Assembly (NCBI RefSeq): GCF_005484985.1
Contig: NZ_CP027942.1
Span: 2,108,001 to 2,172,000, forward strand
DNA from: Agrococcus sp. SGAir0287
GTDB taxonomy: Bacteria; Actinomycetota; Actinomycetes; Actinomycetales; Microbacteriaceae
Length of the DNA: 64,000 nt
Reading direction: 5' to 3'
Positions within the stretch are counted from its first letter, which is position 1. Each line of letters begins with the position of its first letter. Below the pieces are notes generated by a model, which did not search any database, was not told the DNA's origin, and worked only from the letters and a program-made list of their open reading frames with translations. Positions 17,225-25,199 of this stretch are shown one piece after another. Made by a program: the position numbers and the translations under genes.

Positions 17225-18010
17225 ATGTCCAAGCAGTCCATCCTCGGCCGCATCGCGCAGCTCGCGCGGGCCAACGTCAACGCGCTCCTCGACCAGGCCG
17301 AGGACCCGCAGAAGATGCTCGACCAGCTCGTACGCGACTACACGAACTCGATCGCCGAGGCCGAGCAGGCCATCGCGCAGACGATCGGCAACCTGCGCAT
17401 GCAGGAGCAGGACTACCAGGAGGACGTGCGCGCGGCGCAGGACTGGGGCCGCAAGGCGCTCGCGGCGAGCCAGAAGGCAGACCAGCTGCGCAGCGAGGGC
17501 TCGCCCGACGCCGACAAGTTCGACAACCTCGCGAAGGTCGCGCTGTCGAAGCAGATGCAGTCGGAGTCGGAGGCGCGCTCGGCGGAGCCGTCGATCCGCT
17601 CGCAGACCGAGGTCGTCGACAGGCTCAAGGGCGGCCTCGACACCATGAAGCAGAAGCTCGACGAGCTGAAGGCGAAGCGGTCCGAGCTCATCGCGCGCCA
17701 GAAGACCGCGCAGGCGCAGTCGCAGGTGCACGACGCGATCAAGTCGATCGACATCATGGACCCGACGAGCGAGATCGGCCGCTTCGAGGAGAAGATCCGC
17801 CGCGAGGAGGCGAAGGTGCTCGGCCAGCAGGAGCTCGCCGCGTCCAGCCTCGACGCGCAGTTCGAGGCGCTCGAGAACCACGACCGCGACATCGAGATCG
17901 AGGCGCGCCTCGCCGAACTGAAGCGCGGCCAGCAGCAGGCGGTCACGTCGGGGCAGCAGCAGCAGGCCGTGACCGACGGCACGGTCGACGCGGAGGTCGT
18001 CGACCGCTGA
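17225..18010 (+). CDS. pspA: PspA/IM30 family envelope-stress protein
   Basis: The 261-residue protein is almost entirely helical and begins with the amphipathic helix and DPQKMLDQLVRDY motif of the PspA/Vipp1 family, followed by long coiled coils. Family members polymerise on stressed membranes as ESCRT-III-like assemblies. The Gln-rich C-terminus (GQQQAVTSGQQQQAV) is specific to this copy. GAAAGG lies upstream of the ATG. It follows the TPM protein and ends at a strong hairpin. Confidence 0.9.
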   Translation: MSKQSILGRIAQLARANVNALLDQAEDPQKMLDQLVRDYTNSIAEAEQAIAQTIGNLRMQEQDYQEDVRAAQDWGRKALAASQKADQLRSEGSPDADKFDNLAKVALSKQMQSESEARSAEPSIRSQTEVVDRLKGGLDTMKQKLDELKAKRSELIARQKTAQAQSQVHDAIKSIDIMDPTSEIGRFEEKIRREEAKVLGQQELAASSLDAQFEALENHDRDIEIEARLAELKRGQQQAVTSGQQQQAVTDGTVDAEVVDR

Positions 18011-18027
18011 CGCGCGGCACGGATGGG

Positions 18028-18055
18028 AGGGGGCGCGCCTGCGGGTGCGCCCCCT
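18028..18055 (+). terminator. Terminator after pspA
   Basis: A perfect 9-bp GC stem, AGGGGGCGC (18028-18036) with GCGCCCCCT (18047-18055), has a 10-nt loop and is followed by TCGTCGTGT. Confidence 0.8.
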
Positions 18056-18176
18056 TCGTCGTGTCCGGGGTGCGCGCCGGATCCAGAGGCCGCCCCGTCG
18101 AGAGGCCGCCCCGTCGAGAGGCCGCCCCCCGCAGAGGCCGCCCCTTGCAGAGACCGCTTCTCGCGTGGCCCGCCTC

Positions 18177-18653
18177 TTGAGGTGCGAGCGCAGCGAGCCT
18201 CGAAAGGGACCGCCACACGACCCGCGCGCACCCTTTCGAGGCTGCGGACGCTCGCCGAATCCGAAGACCGCCCCTTGAGGTGCGAGCGCAGCGAGCCTCG
18301 AAAGGGACCGCCACAGGACCCCGTGCACCCTTCGAGGCTCGCCGCGCTCGCACCCCAGGGAGCGGGAAGGGCGACGCCCGACAGGCGGAAGCAGAACGAG
18401 GCGGATCCCCATGACCGCCCCTTGAGGTGCGAGCGCAGCGAGCCTCGAAAGGGACCGCCATAGGACCCCGTGCACCCTTTGAGGCTCGCTGCGCTCGCAC
18501 CTCAGGGAGCGGGAGGGGCGACGCCCGACAGGCGGAAGCAGAACGAGGCGGACCCCATGACCGCCCCTTGAGGTGCGAGCGCAGCGAGCCTCGAAAGGGA
18601 CCGCCACAGGACCCCGTGCACCCTTCGAGGCTCGCTGCGCTCGCACCTCAGGG
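18177..18653. repeat. Repeat family B, tandem hairpin units
   Basis: Cores reading TTGAGGTGCGAGCGCAGCGA occur at about 18177, 18275, 18422 and 18568, each followed by an inverted CCTTCGAGGCTCGC core (about 18232, 18328, 18476 and 18620). The last three units repeat with a period near 146 bp and each can fold into a stem with arms of about 30 nt. The first unit is degenerate. A short run of AGAGGCCGCCCCGTCG-like repeats (18085-18160) precedes them. The whole 18056-18755 gap between convergent pspA and mshA is this repeat DNA; no gene is seen. Confidence 0.88.
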
Positions 18654-18755
18654 AGCGGTAGGCGCGACGCTCGACCAACGGAGACGAACGACGAACGACG
18701 CCCGACCAACGGAGACGAGCGACGAGCGCGGCACGCCGCGTGGCCCGCTCGAGCG

Positions 18756-19952
18756 TCAGTCGGGATCGGCGCCGAGCGCCCGGTACACCTGGTCGAGGCG
18801 CGCCGCCGACGCCTGCCACGTGCGTCGCTCGATCTCGGCGCGCGCGGACGTCGAGAGCTCGGACAGCGCGACAGGGTCGTCGATGAGCCTGCGGCACGCG
18901 GCTGCCCAGCGCTCGGGGTCGCGACCCTCGACGAGGATGCCCGTCGTGCCGTGCACGACCGACTCCGGCAGGCCGCCCACGTGGGCGGCGACGACCGGCG
19001 TGCCGCACGCCGCCGCCTCCAGCGCGACGATGCCGAACGACTCCGCCCTGCTCGGGATGAGCACGAGGCTCGCAGCGCCCAGCAGCCGGGCGAGCTCGGG
19101 GCGGTCGAGCGATCCGATGCGACGCACACGATCCTCGACGCCGAGCGACGCCGCGGTCTGCACGAGCTCGTCGACGAAGGCCTCGTCGCCCGGCGGCGGC
19201 TCGCCGGCGATGGCGAGCACGGCGTCGTCGAGGTGCTCGAGCATCCGCACCGCGAGGTCCTGGCCCTTCGTCGACTGGATGCGTCCGGCGACGACGACGA
19301 GCGCCTCGTGGTCGCGCACGCCGAGCCTCGCGCGCACGTCGTCGCGCACGCCGAAGCCGGGCGGCGCGAACGCGTCGGCGTCGACGCCCGGCCGCACGAG
19401 CCAGATGCGCGAGGCGTCGACGTGCAGCTCGTCGATGACGCAGTCCGCCTCGGCGTTCGAGACCGCGACCACCGCGTCGGCCTCGAGCGCGAGGTACCGC
19501 TCGGTGAGCCGTCGCCGCTCGGGCTCGGCCTGGCCGCCCGCCGCCTTCTGCACGGCGAGCGTGTGGAACGTCTGCACGAGCGGCACGCCGAGCGCGAGGC
19601 TCACGGGCAGCGCCGCGAGTCCGGAGAGCCAGTAGTGGGCGTGGATGACGTCGTACGGCTCGTCGGCGTCGACGGCGACGCGCTGCAGCTCCTCGCCGAA
19701 GTCGTCGGCGAGGTTCGGCAGGTCCTGCTTGCGCACGACGCCGCCGCCGGTCTCGAGCGCGAAGAGCGTGACGCCCGGTGCGACGCGCTTCGTCCAGCGC
19801 GTGCCGTGGGCGCGCGTGAAGAGGTCGACGCGATGGCCGTGGGCGGCGAGCGCCCGCGCGGTCTCGAGCACGTAGACGTTCATGCCCCCCGCGTCGCCCG
19901 AGCCGGGGCGGTCTGCGGGCGACGTGTGCATCGACACCATCGCGATCCGCAT
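18756..19952 (-). CDS. mshA: Glycosyltransferase, MshA-like D-inositol-3-phosphate glycosyltransferase
   Basis: A 398-residue GT-B (GT4) enzyme. It has the N-terminal acceptor/donor loop GDAGGMNVYV (about 19-28), the central VVAGRIQSTKGQDL and the donor-binding PSRAESFGIVALEAAACGTP near the C-terminus. MshA joins UDP-GlcNAc to inositol-3-phosphate in the first step of mycothiol synthesis. The motif set and length match this enzyme, though other GT4 sugar transferases look similar. It has a TACGCT box 7 nt before the ATG. Confidence 0.78.
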   Translation of the reverse strand: MRIAMVSMHTSPADRPGSGDAGGMNVYVLETARALAAHGHRVDLFTRAHGTRWTKRVAPGVTLFALETGGGVVRKQDLPNLADDFGEELQRVAVDADEPYDVIHAHYWLSGLAALPVSLALGVPLVQTFHTLAVQKAAGGQAEPERRRLTERYLALEADAVVAVSNAEADCVIDELHVDASRIWLVRPGVDADAFAPPGFGVRDDVRARLGVRDHEALVVVAGRIQSTKGQDLAVRMLEHLDDAVLAIAGEPPPGDEAFVDELVQTAASLGVEDRVRRIGSLDRPELARLLGAASLVLIPSRAESFGIVALEAAACGTPVVAAHVGGLPESVVHGTTGILVEGRDPERWAAACRRLIDDPVALSELSTSARAEIERRTWQASAARLDQVYRALGADPD

Positions 19953-19959
19953 GGGCGTC

Positions 19960-19965
19960 AGCGTA
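19960..19965 (-). promoter_or_regulatory. -10 element, leaderless promoter of mshA
   Basis: TACGCT on the minus strand lies 7 nt before the ATG at 19952. Confidence 0.5.
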
Positions 19966-19995
19966 GCCCGTGGGATGCGGCGCGCGCCGGGCCGA

Positions 19996-20511
19996 TCAGT
20001 CCGCGTGACGCAGCGCGTCGCGGATCGCAGCGACCGACGCCACCGCGTCCTGCCTCGCATCCACCACGATCCGCGGCTCGTCCCACGCCTCGAGCGCCGC
20101 ACGTCGGGCGACGACCGACGCCCAGGACGGCTCGGGGAAGCCGCCGGGCAGGTCGCGCGTGCGCTCGGCGAGGCGACGCCGATGCTCGGCCTCGTCGGCG
20201 AGCCGGACCTCGACCCAGCGCAGCTCCACGCCCGTGGTCGCCGCGAGCGCGCGCCACTGGTCCCTCGCCTCGGGTGCGTCGTTCACCGCATCCACCACGA
20301 CGTCGCGTCCGGCGACGAGCTGCCGCCGCGCGAGCTGCTCGACGACGACGTAGGCCGCGAGCCCCGTCGGCTGCGCGGCGTCGATGCCCGCCGCGAGCAT
20401 GGCCGCCTCCGCGTCGTCGACGGACGCGAGCGTCGCGCCCACCTCGGCGGCGAGCGCGGCCGCGATCGTCGTCTTGCCGGTGCCGGGGAGACCGGCGAGG
20501 ACGACGAGCAT
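19996..20511 (-). CDS. P-loop ATPase/kinase, AAA_33-type
   Basis: This 171-residue protein starts MLVVLAGLPGTGKTTIAAAL, with a Walker A motif at residues 7-14, and resembles small zeta-toxin/gluconate-kinase-like P-loop kinases. VVVDAVNDAPEARDQW holds the probable substrate-binding acid and an Arg-rich lid (EAEHRRRLAERTRD) follows. The phosphate acceptor is unknown. It is divergent from the HEEVH protein with a 48-bp gap. Confidence 0.78.
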   Translation of the reverse strand: MLVVLAGLPGTGKTTIAAALAAEVGATLASVDDAEAAMLAAGIDAAQPTGLAAYVVVEQLARRQLVAGRDVVVDAVNDAPEARDQWRALAATTGVELRWVEVRLADEAEHRRRLAERTRDLPGGFPEPSWASVVARRAALEAWDEPRIVVDARQDAVASVAAIRDALRHAD

Positions 20512-20546
20512 GCGCTCGATCCTGCCAGCCGCAGCCGCGGCGTCGA

Positions 20547-20552
20547 TAGGCT
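20547..20552 (+). promoter_or_regulatory. -10 element, leaderless promoter of HEEVH protein
   Basis: TAGGCT lies 7 nt before the ATG at 20560. Confidence 0.5.
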
Positions 20553-20559
20553 CGCGGCC

Positions 20560-21015
20560 ATGGGTCTGCGCTCGATCGGCCTCGCGACGGGACGCGTCGC
20601 GCACGCCGCGATGCAGCCGGTGCAGCGCGTGCTGTGGTCGAGGGCCGTCGCCGTGCCCGGCTACCACCTCGCGACGCAGGCGGCGCTCGCGTGGGGCAGG
20701 CTCCTCGGCGGCGACGTGCGCCGCGAGGGCGACCTGCGCGTGGTGAGCGGCCTGCCCGAGTGGGCGTTCGGGCGTGGCGGCACGACCGTCGGGGCGACCT
20801 TCCTCACCCGGTCCAACGTCTCGACGGACGTCCTCGCGCACGAGGAGGTGCACCGGCAGCAGTGGCTGCGCTACGGCCTCGCGTTCATCCCGATGTACTA
20901 CGCCGCCGGCATCGACGCGCACGCGAACCGATTCGAGATCGAGGCGGGCCTCGAGCGCGGCGGCTACCTGCCGCGCCGGGCGACGCGACCGCGCCGCCGC
21001 CCCACCGCCTCCTAG
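20560..21015 (+). CDS. Small protein with HEEVH zinc-peptidase-like motif
   Basis: The 151-residue protein is not one I can name. It contains VLAHEEVHRQQW, a full HExxH zinc motif, followed about two dozen residues later by NRFEIEAGLE, where a Glu could be the third ligand as in gluzincins. Between them is a hydrophobic stretch (LAFIPMYYAAGI). No signal peptide is clear. The C-terminus is very Arg-rich. It may be a small membrane-associated metallopeptidase or a non-catalytic relative. It overlaps the end of the convergent VOC gene by 4 bp. Confidence 0.7.
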   Translation: MGLRSIGLATGRVAHAAMQPVQRVLWSRAVAVPGYHLATQAALAWGRLLGGDVRREGDLRVVSGLPEWAFGRGGTTVGATFLTRSNVSTDVLAHEEVHRQQWLRYGLAFIPMYYAAGIDAHANRFEIEAGLERGGYLPRRATRPRRRPTAS

Positions 21016-21401
21016 CCCTTGGGCTGCAGCAGCTGCACGAGGTTGCCGCACGTGTCGTCGAAGACGGCGACGTGCACCGTGCCCGCGTCGACGGGTGGCT
21101 GGGTGAAGACGACGCCGGCGGCTGCGAGGCGCGCGTGCTCGGCCGCGAGGTCGTCGACGTGCAGCACGAGCGACGGGATGCCGTCCTCGCGCAGCGCGTC
21201 GCGATAGGGCGCGACCGCCGGGTGGCTGCTCGGCTCGAGCAGCAGCTCGATGCCGTCGACGTCGCCGGGCTCGACGAGCGTGAGCCACGCGTCGTCGCCC
21301 AGCGGCACGTCGTGCTTGACCGCGAAGCCGAGCGTCTCGGTGTAGAAGGTGCGTGCGGCGTCCTGGTCGTCGACGAAGACGCTCGTCAGTCGGATCCTCA
21401 T
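21012..21401 (-). CDS. VOC/glyoxalase superfamily protein
   Basis: A 129-residue vicinal-oxygen-chelate protein with two beta-alpha-beta-beta-beta units: RLTSVFVDDQDAARTFYTET (first) and SLVLHVDDLAAEHARLAAAG (second), ending in VFDDTCGNLVQLLQP. Relatives include glyoxalase and antibiotic-binding proteins. The substrate is unknown. Its ATG overlaps the stop of the ArsR-type gene, so both form one autoregulated operon. Confidence 0.85.
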   Translation of the reverse strand: MRIRLTSVFVDDQDAARTFYTETLGFAVKHDVPLGDDAWLTLVEPGDVDGIELLLEPSSHPAVAPYRDALREDGIPSLVLHVDDLAAEHARLAAAGVVFTQPPVDAGTVHVAVFDDTCGNLVQLLQPKG

Positions 21402-21697
21402 GGGTCGGTCCTCTCGGCTCGCGTGGGATGCGGGATGCGCCAGCGCTCGACGATGGCGGCGAGGGGCGCGGGGTCGAAGGAGTGCACCTTCGTGCGCCCG
21501 CGACGCTCGGCACGCACGAGCCCGGCCTCCTCGAGCACCGCGAGATGCTGCGAGATCGCCTGGCGCGTCATCGTCACGCCGTGCCGCATCGCGAGCGCGC
21601 CGCACAGCTCGAAGAGCGTCTGCTCGTCGCGCTCGGCGAGCAGGTCGAGCACCGTGCGACGCGTCTCGTCGTCGAGGGCTCGGTACACGTCGGGCAC
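21398..21697 (-). CDS. ArsR-type winged-helix regulator
   Basis: The 99-residue regulator begins VYRALDDETRRTVLDLLAE and has the recognition helix region TRQAISQHLAVLEEAGLVRA, typical of ArsR-family repressors that precede VOC/SRPBCC genes. It lacks Cys metal ligands in the DNA-binding helix. The GTG at 21697 sits 8 nt after a -10 box. A perfect 20-bp palindrome in the promoter spacer is the likely operator, so it represses itself and the downstream VOC gene. Confidence 0.88.
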   Translation of the reverse strand: MPDVYRALDDETRRTVLDLLAERDEQTLFELCGALAMRHGVTMTRQAISQHLAVLEEAGLVRAERRGRTKVHSFDPAPLAAIVERWRIPHPTRAERTDP

Positions 21698-21705
21698 GTC
21701 GCGAG

Positions 21706-21733
21706 ATTATGCAAGCCGCGGCTTGCATGTCAA
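21706..21733 (-). promoter_or_regulatory. arsR-VOC promoter
   Basis: On the minus strand a perfect -35 TTGACA (21733-21728) and a -10 CATAAT (21711-21706) are separated by 16 bp. The -10 ends 8 nt before the GTG, predicting a leaderless or nearly leaderless mRNA. Confidence 0.8.
21709..21728. promoter_or_regulatory. Palindromic operator of the ArsR-type repressor
   Basis: ATGCAAGCCGCGGCTTGCAT is a perfect 20-bp palindrome occupying the -35/-10 spacer, ideally placed for steric repression. Confidence 0.78.
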
Positions 21734-21743
21734 GGGCACGAGG

Positions 21744-23168
21744 CTACGGCGCGAACCGACGCCTGCCGACGTGCTCCCACGGGATGCGCCGCTCGAGCTG
21801 CCTGCCGATGGCGAGGAGCGTCGCCTCCTCCCCCGGACGCCCGATGAGGTGGGCGCCCATCGGCAGCCCGTCGGCGGTCTCGTGCACCGGCAGGGTGATC
21901 GCCGGCAGCCCCGACACGTTCACGAACGACGTGTGCGGCGTGTGTCGCACCTGCTGGCGGAACGACTCCTCGGGATCGTCGCCGTACCAGTCGAGCGGAC
22001 GCGCCGGGAGCGCCGTCGTCGGCGTCAGCACCGCGTCGAACGGTGCGAACGCCGTGAGCACCGTGCGCTCGTACGCCGTGAAGAGGGCGACGGCCTGCGC
22101 GACCTCGCCGGGCGTCAGCGTGCGGCCTGCATCCGCGAGCCAGCGCGTGAGCGGCTCCACGCGCTCGCGCTCCTCCGCGGTGAAGGGGATGCCGGCGGCC
22201 CCGTACCGCCAGAGCGTCGCGAACGTGTCCGCGTAGCCCGGCAGTGCGGGCATCGCGAGCTCGTCGATGCCGTGCCCGGCGGCGTCCAGCTCGCGCACCG
22301 CCACGGCCACGGCGTCGCGCGCATCCTGCGAGATCGTCACGTCGACGGCGTCGTCCCACGGCGTGCCCTCGAGCACGGCGATGCGGAATCGACCCTCGCC
22401 GCGCGTCGCGGCGGCGAGCAGCGAGCCGCCGTCGGGCTCGGGCGAGCGCAGCGTCGTGCGGTGCGGCACGACGCCGTTGACGCGCCCGAGCATCGCCTCC
22501 ATCAGCAGCGCCGCGTCGCGCACCGTGCGCGCGATGGGGCCCGAGACCGACAGCCCGCCGATCTGCCCGAGGCCGGAGTGCGCCGGCACGCGCCCTCGGG
22601 ACGGCTTGAGCCCCACGAGCCCGCAGATGGATGCGGGGATGCGGATGGACCCGCCGCCGTCGCTGCCGGGCGCGAAGGGCAGCAGACCCGCCGCGACCGC
22701 GGCCGCCGCGCCGCCCGAGGAGCCGCCCGCACCGAGGTCCGGGCGCCCGGGCAGCGTCGTGTGCCCCGTGAGCGCGCTCGAGGTGTGACCCGAGAAGCCG
22801 AACTCCGGCGTCGCCGTCTTGCCGAGGCTCACGCCGCCCGCGGCGTCGAGCACCTCGACGATCGGATCCGAGACGCTCGGCACGAAGCCCTCGCGCGCCC
22901 GCGACCCGAACTGCGTGCGCACGCCGGCGCGCTGCACGAGATCCTTGTCCGCGAAGGGCAGGCCGAACATGACGGGCGTGCGGTCGTCGGCGGCGTCGAG
23001 GGCATCGGCGCGCGCGAGGGCGGCGTCGGCGGTGACGGTCACGAACGCGTTCGTCGTGTCGCGCGCGATGCGGCCGAGGTAGTGCTCGGCGACCTCCCGC
23101 GCCGAGACGCGCCGACGGTGCAGGGCGTCCCAGAGGTCGATGGCCGTGAGCTCGTGCAGCGCCGTCAC
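21744..23168 (-). CDS. Amidase (amidase signature family)
   Basis: A 474-residue amidase-signature hydrolase with the Ser-cisSer-Lys triad visible: Lys75 (FADKDLV), Ser150 in GAGGSSGGAAAA and nucleophile Ser174 in GSDGGGSIRIPAS. It hydrolyses a small amide; the substrate cannot be read from sequence. It is not a GatA in context, as no gatB/gatC lies nearby. The GTG start follows TAGGCT by 6 nt. Its promoter lies at the edge of a repeat-filled gap. Confidence 0.9.
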   Translation of the reverse strand: MTALHELTAIDLWDALHRRRVSAREVAEHYLGRIARDTTNAFVTVTADAALARADALDAADDRTPVMFGLPFADKDLVQRAGVRTQFGSRAREGFVPSVSDPIVEVLDAAGGVSLGKTATPEFGFSGHTSSALTGHTTLPGRPDLGAGGSSGGAAAAVAAGLLPFAPGSDGGGSIRIPASICGLVGLKPSRGRVPAHSGLGQIGGLSVSGPIARTVRDAALLMEAMLGRVNGVVPHRTTLRSPEPDGGSLLAAATRGEGRFRIAVLEGTPWDDAVDVTISQDARDAVAVAVRELDAAGHGIDELAMPALPGYADTFATLWRYGAAGIPFTAEERERVEPLTRWLADAGRTLTPGEVAQAVALFTAYERTVLTAFAPFDAVLTPTTALPARPLDWYGDDPEESFRQQVRHTPHTSFVNVSGLPAITLPVHETADGLPMGAHLIGRPGEEATLLAIGRQLERRIPWEHVGRRRFAP

Positions 23169-23174
23169 GGATCG

Positions 23175-23180
23175 AGCCTA
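23175..23180 (-). promoter_or_regulatory. -10 element, leaderless promoter of amidase
   Basis: TAGGCT on the minus strand lies 6 nt before the GTG at 23168. Confidence 0.5.
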
Positions 23181-23224
23181 CGCGCAGGGCGAGCCGCGAG
23201 CCGCGGTCCTCGGGGCTGTCCCCT

Positions 23225-23661
23225 CAGCGGGTCGAGGAGCGCGCGAGCTCGAGCGAGCACGCGTCACGAGACCTGCCGGCCCCACGGGCGTCGTGCGGCT
23301 CGGAGTGCTCGCGATGACTCGGGTCTCGTGACGGCTGCGGCCTTCGGCTGCGGCCTCCTCGACCAGCCGGAGGGGCGCCGTGCCCGCTCGCAGCCAGCCG
23401 GTCGAGGAGGCCCCGAGCGCAGCGACGGGCCGTCACGAGACCACGCGACGTTCCCGCCCGACGCCACCGTGCGCATGGTCGGGCGGGAGCAGCGCTCGCG
23501 TGGTCTCGTGACGCGTGCTCGCGATGACTCGGATCTCGTGACGGCTGCAGCCTTCGGCTGCGGCCTCCCCGACCAGTCGGAGGGGCGCCGAGCGGACCCC
23601 GGCGCCCACCACCGGCTGGTCGAGGAGCGCGCGAGCGCGAGCGAGCACGCGTCACGAGACC
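23225..23661. repeat. Repeat family A, cluster of five full copies and one partial
   Basis: Copies with GGTCGAGGAG...GTCACGAGACC ends lie at about 23225-23273 (direct), 23321-23370 (inverted), 23394-23442 (direct), 23531-23580 (inverted) and 23611-23661 (direct); a truncated inverted piece lies at 23501-23530. Orientation alternates, so neighbours can pair into long stems. The repeats fill the 23169-23721 gap, downstream of the gene starting at 24120; no gene is visible in it. Confidence 0.85.
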
Positions 23662-23721
23662 CGAGTCACCGCAGAGCGTCGGCCGCGACCCCTCCCGCTC
23701 CACGCACGGCCTCGAGCCGAC

Positions 23722-24120
23722 CTACGAGTAGCGACCCGACCGCCGTTGCTGCCGCATGCGCTCGGTGCGCTGGCGCATCTGCTCCCGGGAGACGTAGTTC
23801 GTGAGCTCCTTGAACGGGTCGCGCCCGACGAACCGCGGCACCTCGGCGCGCAGCGCCGCGACCGCCTTCGCGAGCTCGAAGTACTCGCCGATGCGCGTGC
23901 CGTGCCCGGGGTCGATGTGCCGCAGTCGCGCCTCGAAGCGCTGCCTCCCCTGCACGACGATCCGCCGGACCGTGCCCCGGCTGACACCCGCGACCGAGAC
24001 GAGCCACAGACCGTCGCCGATCGGGGTCACCGTCGCCTGCGCCCCGGCGGCATCCGCGGCGGCGGCGGCCTTCGCCTCGGCCTCGATGCGGGCCGTGCGC
24101 CACTCGTCGTACGTCGCCAT
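23722..24120 (-). CDS. Conserved-looking hypothetical protein
   Basis: A 132-residue soluble protein I do not recognise. It is Ala-rich at the N-terminus (EAEAKAAAAADAAGAQA), has a beta-rich middle (IGDGLWLVSVAGVSRGTVRR) and a basic C-terminus (EQMRQRTERMRQQRRSGRYS). Codon use matches its neighbours, which supports a real gene. CATGCT lies 6 nt before the ATG and may be a -10 box. No function is proposed. Confidence 0.6.
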   Translation of the reverse strand: MATYDEWRTARIEAEAKAAAAADAAGAQATVTPIGDGLWLVSVAGVSRGTVRRIVVQGRQRFEARLRHIDPGHGTRIGEYFELAKAVAALRAEVPRFVGRDPFKELTNYVSREQMRQRTERMRQQRRSGRYS

Positions 24121-24284
24121 GCCGCGAGCATGGCACCCGGCACCAACACGGCAGGCGGGCGGCGCATCCCGCGCGCTCGCATCCCCGGTACCGCTCGCCG
24201 TGGCACCCGGGTACGACGTGCAGCGGGCAAGGTTCCTCCCTCGCGACGACGCGACCGACGGACCCTTCGCGGCACCGTGGATGC

Positions 24285-25199
24285 ATGATCGTTGCAGAGC
24301 ATCTCACCAAGCGCTACGGCGCGAAGGTCGCGGTCGACGACGTCGGCTTCGAGGTCCGGCCGGGCCTCGTCACCGGCTTCCTCGGCCCCAACGGCGCGGG
24401 CAAGTCGACGACGATGCGCATGATCGTCGGGCTCGACCGCCCCGACGCCGGATCCGTCACCGTCTCGGGCGTCCCCTACCGCGAGCTGCGCTCCCCCCTC
24501 ACCGAGGTCGGCGCGCTGCTCGACGCGAAGGCGTGGCACCCGGGCCGCACCGCCGAGCGCCACCTGCTGGGCCTCGCCGCCACGCACGGCATCGGCCGCG
24601 ACCGCGTGCGCGAGGTGCTCGAGCTCACGGGCCTCGAGTCGGTCGCCCGCAAGCGCGTCGGCGGCTTCTCGCTCGGCATGGGCCAGCGCCTCGGCATCGC
24701 GGCGGCGCTGCTCGGCGACCCCCACACCCTCATCCTCGACGAGCCGGTCAACGGCCTCGACCCCGAGGGCGTCGCCTGGGTGCGCCGGCTGCTGCGCGGG
24801 CTCGCGTCGGAGGGACGCGCCGTGCTGCTGTCGTCGCACCTCATGAGCGAGATGGCGCAGGTCGCCGACCGCGTCGTCGTGCTCGGCAAGGGCCGCGTGC
24901 TCGCCGACCAGTCGATCGAGGAGATGCTCGGCGCGCAGGGCAGCCGGCAGGTCGTGCTCGTGCGCGGCTCCGGCGTCGACCGGCTCGCGCACCTGCTCGC
25001 AGGCGACGACGTCACCACGACGCAGGTCGCTCCGGACGCCGTCGAGGTGTCCGGCGTGCCCGCGCCACGCATCGCCGAGGTCGCCGTGGGCGCCGGCATC
25101 GGCATCGAGGAGCTCGCGCCCCGCAAGGCGACGCTCGAGGAGCGCTACATGGCGCTCACGAGCGACGCCGTCGAGTACAGGACGGAAGGCATCCGATGA
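24285..25199 (+). CDS. ABC transporter ATP-binding protein
   Basis: A 304-residue ABC ATPase of the CcmA/DRA-type exporter group. It has Walker A GPNGAGKST (34-42), signature FSLGMGQRLGIA, Walker B LILDEPVNGLD and switch His in LLSSHLMSEM. The C-terminal extension after about residue 215 is usual for drug or bacteriocin exporters. Its stop overlaps the permease start (ATGA). The following histidine kinase and response regulator suggest the transporter is induced by a signal or antibiotic. The 164-bp upstream gap shows no clear promoter. Confidence 0.93.
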   Translation: MIVAEHLTKRYGAKVAVDDVGFEVRPGLVTGFLGPNGAGKSTTMRMIVGLDRPDAGSVTVSGVPYRELRSPLTEVGALLDAKAWHPGRTAERHLLGLAATHGIGRDRVREVLELTGLESVARKRVGGFSLGMGQRLGIAAALLGDPHTLILDEPVNGLDPEGVAWVRRLLRGLASEGRAVLLSSHLMSEMAQVADRVVVLGKGRVLADQSIEEMLGAQGSRQVVLVRGSGVDRLAHLLAGDDVTTTQVAPDAVEVSGVPAPRIAEVAVGAGIGIEELAPRKATLEERYMALTSDAVEYRTEGIR

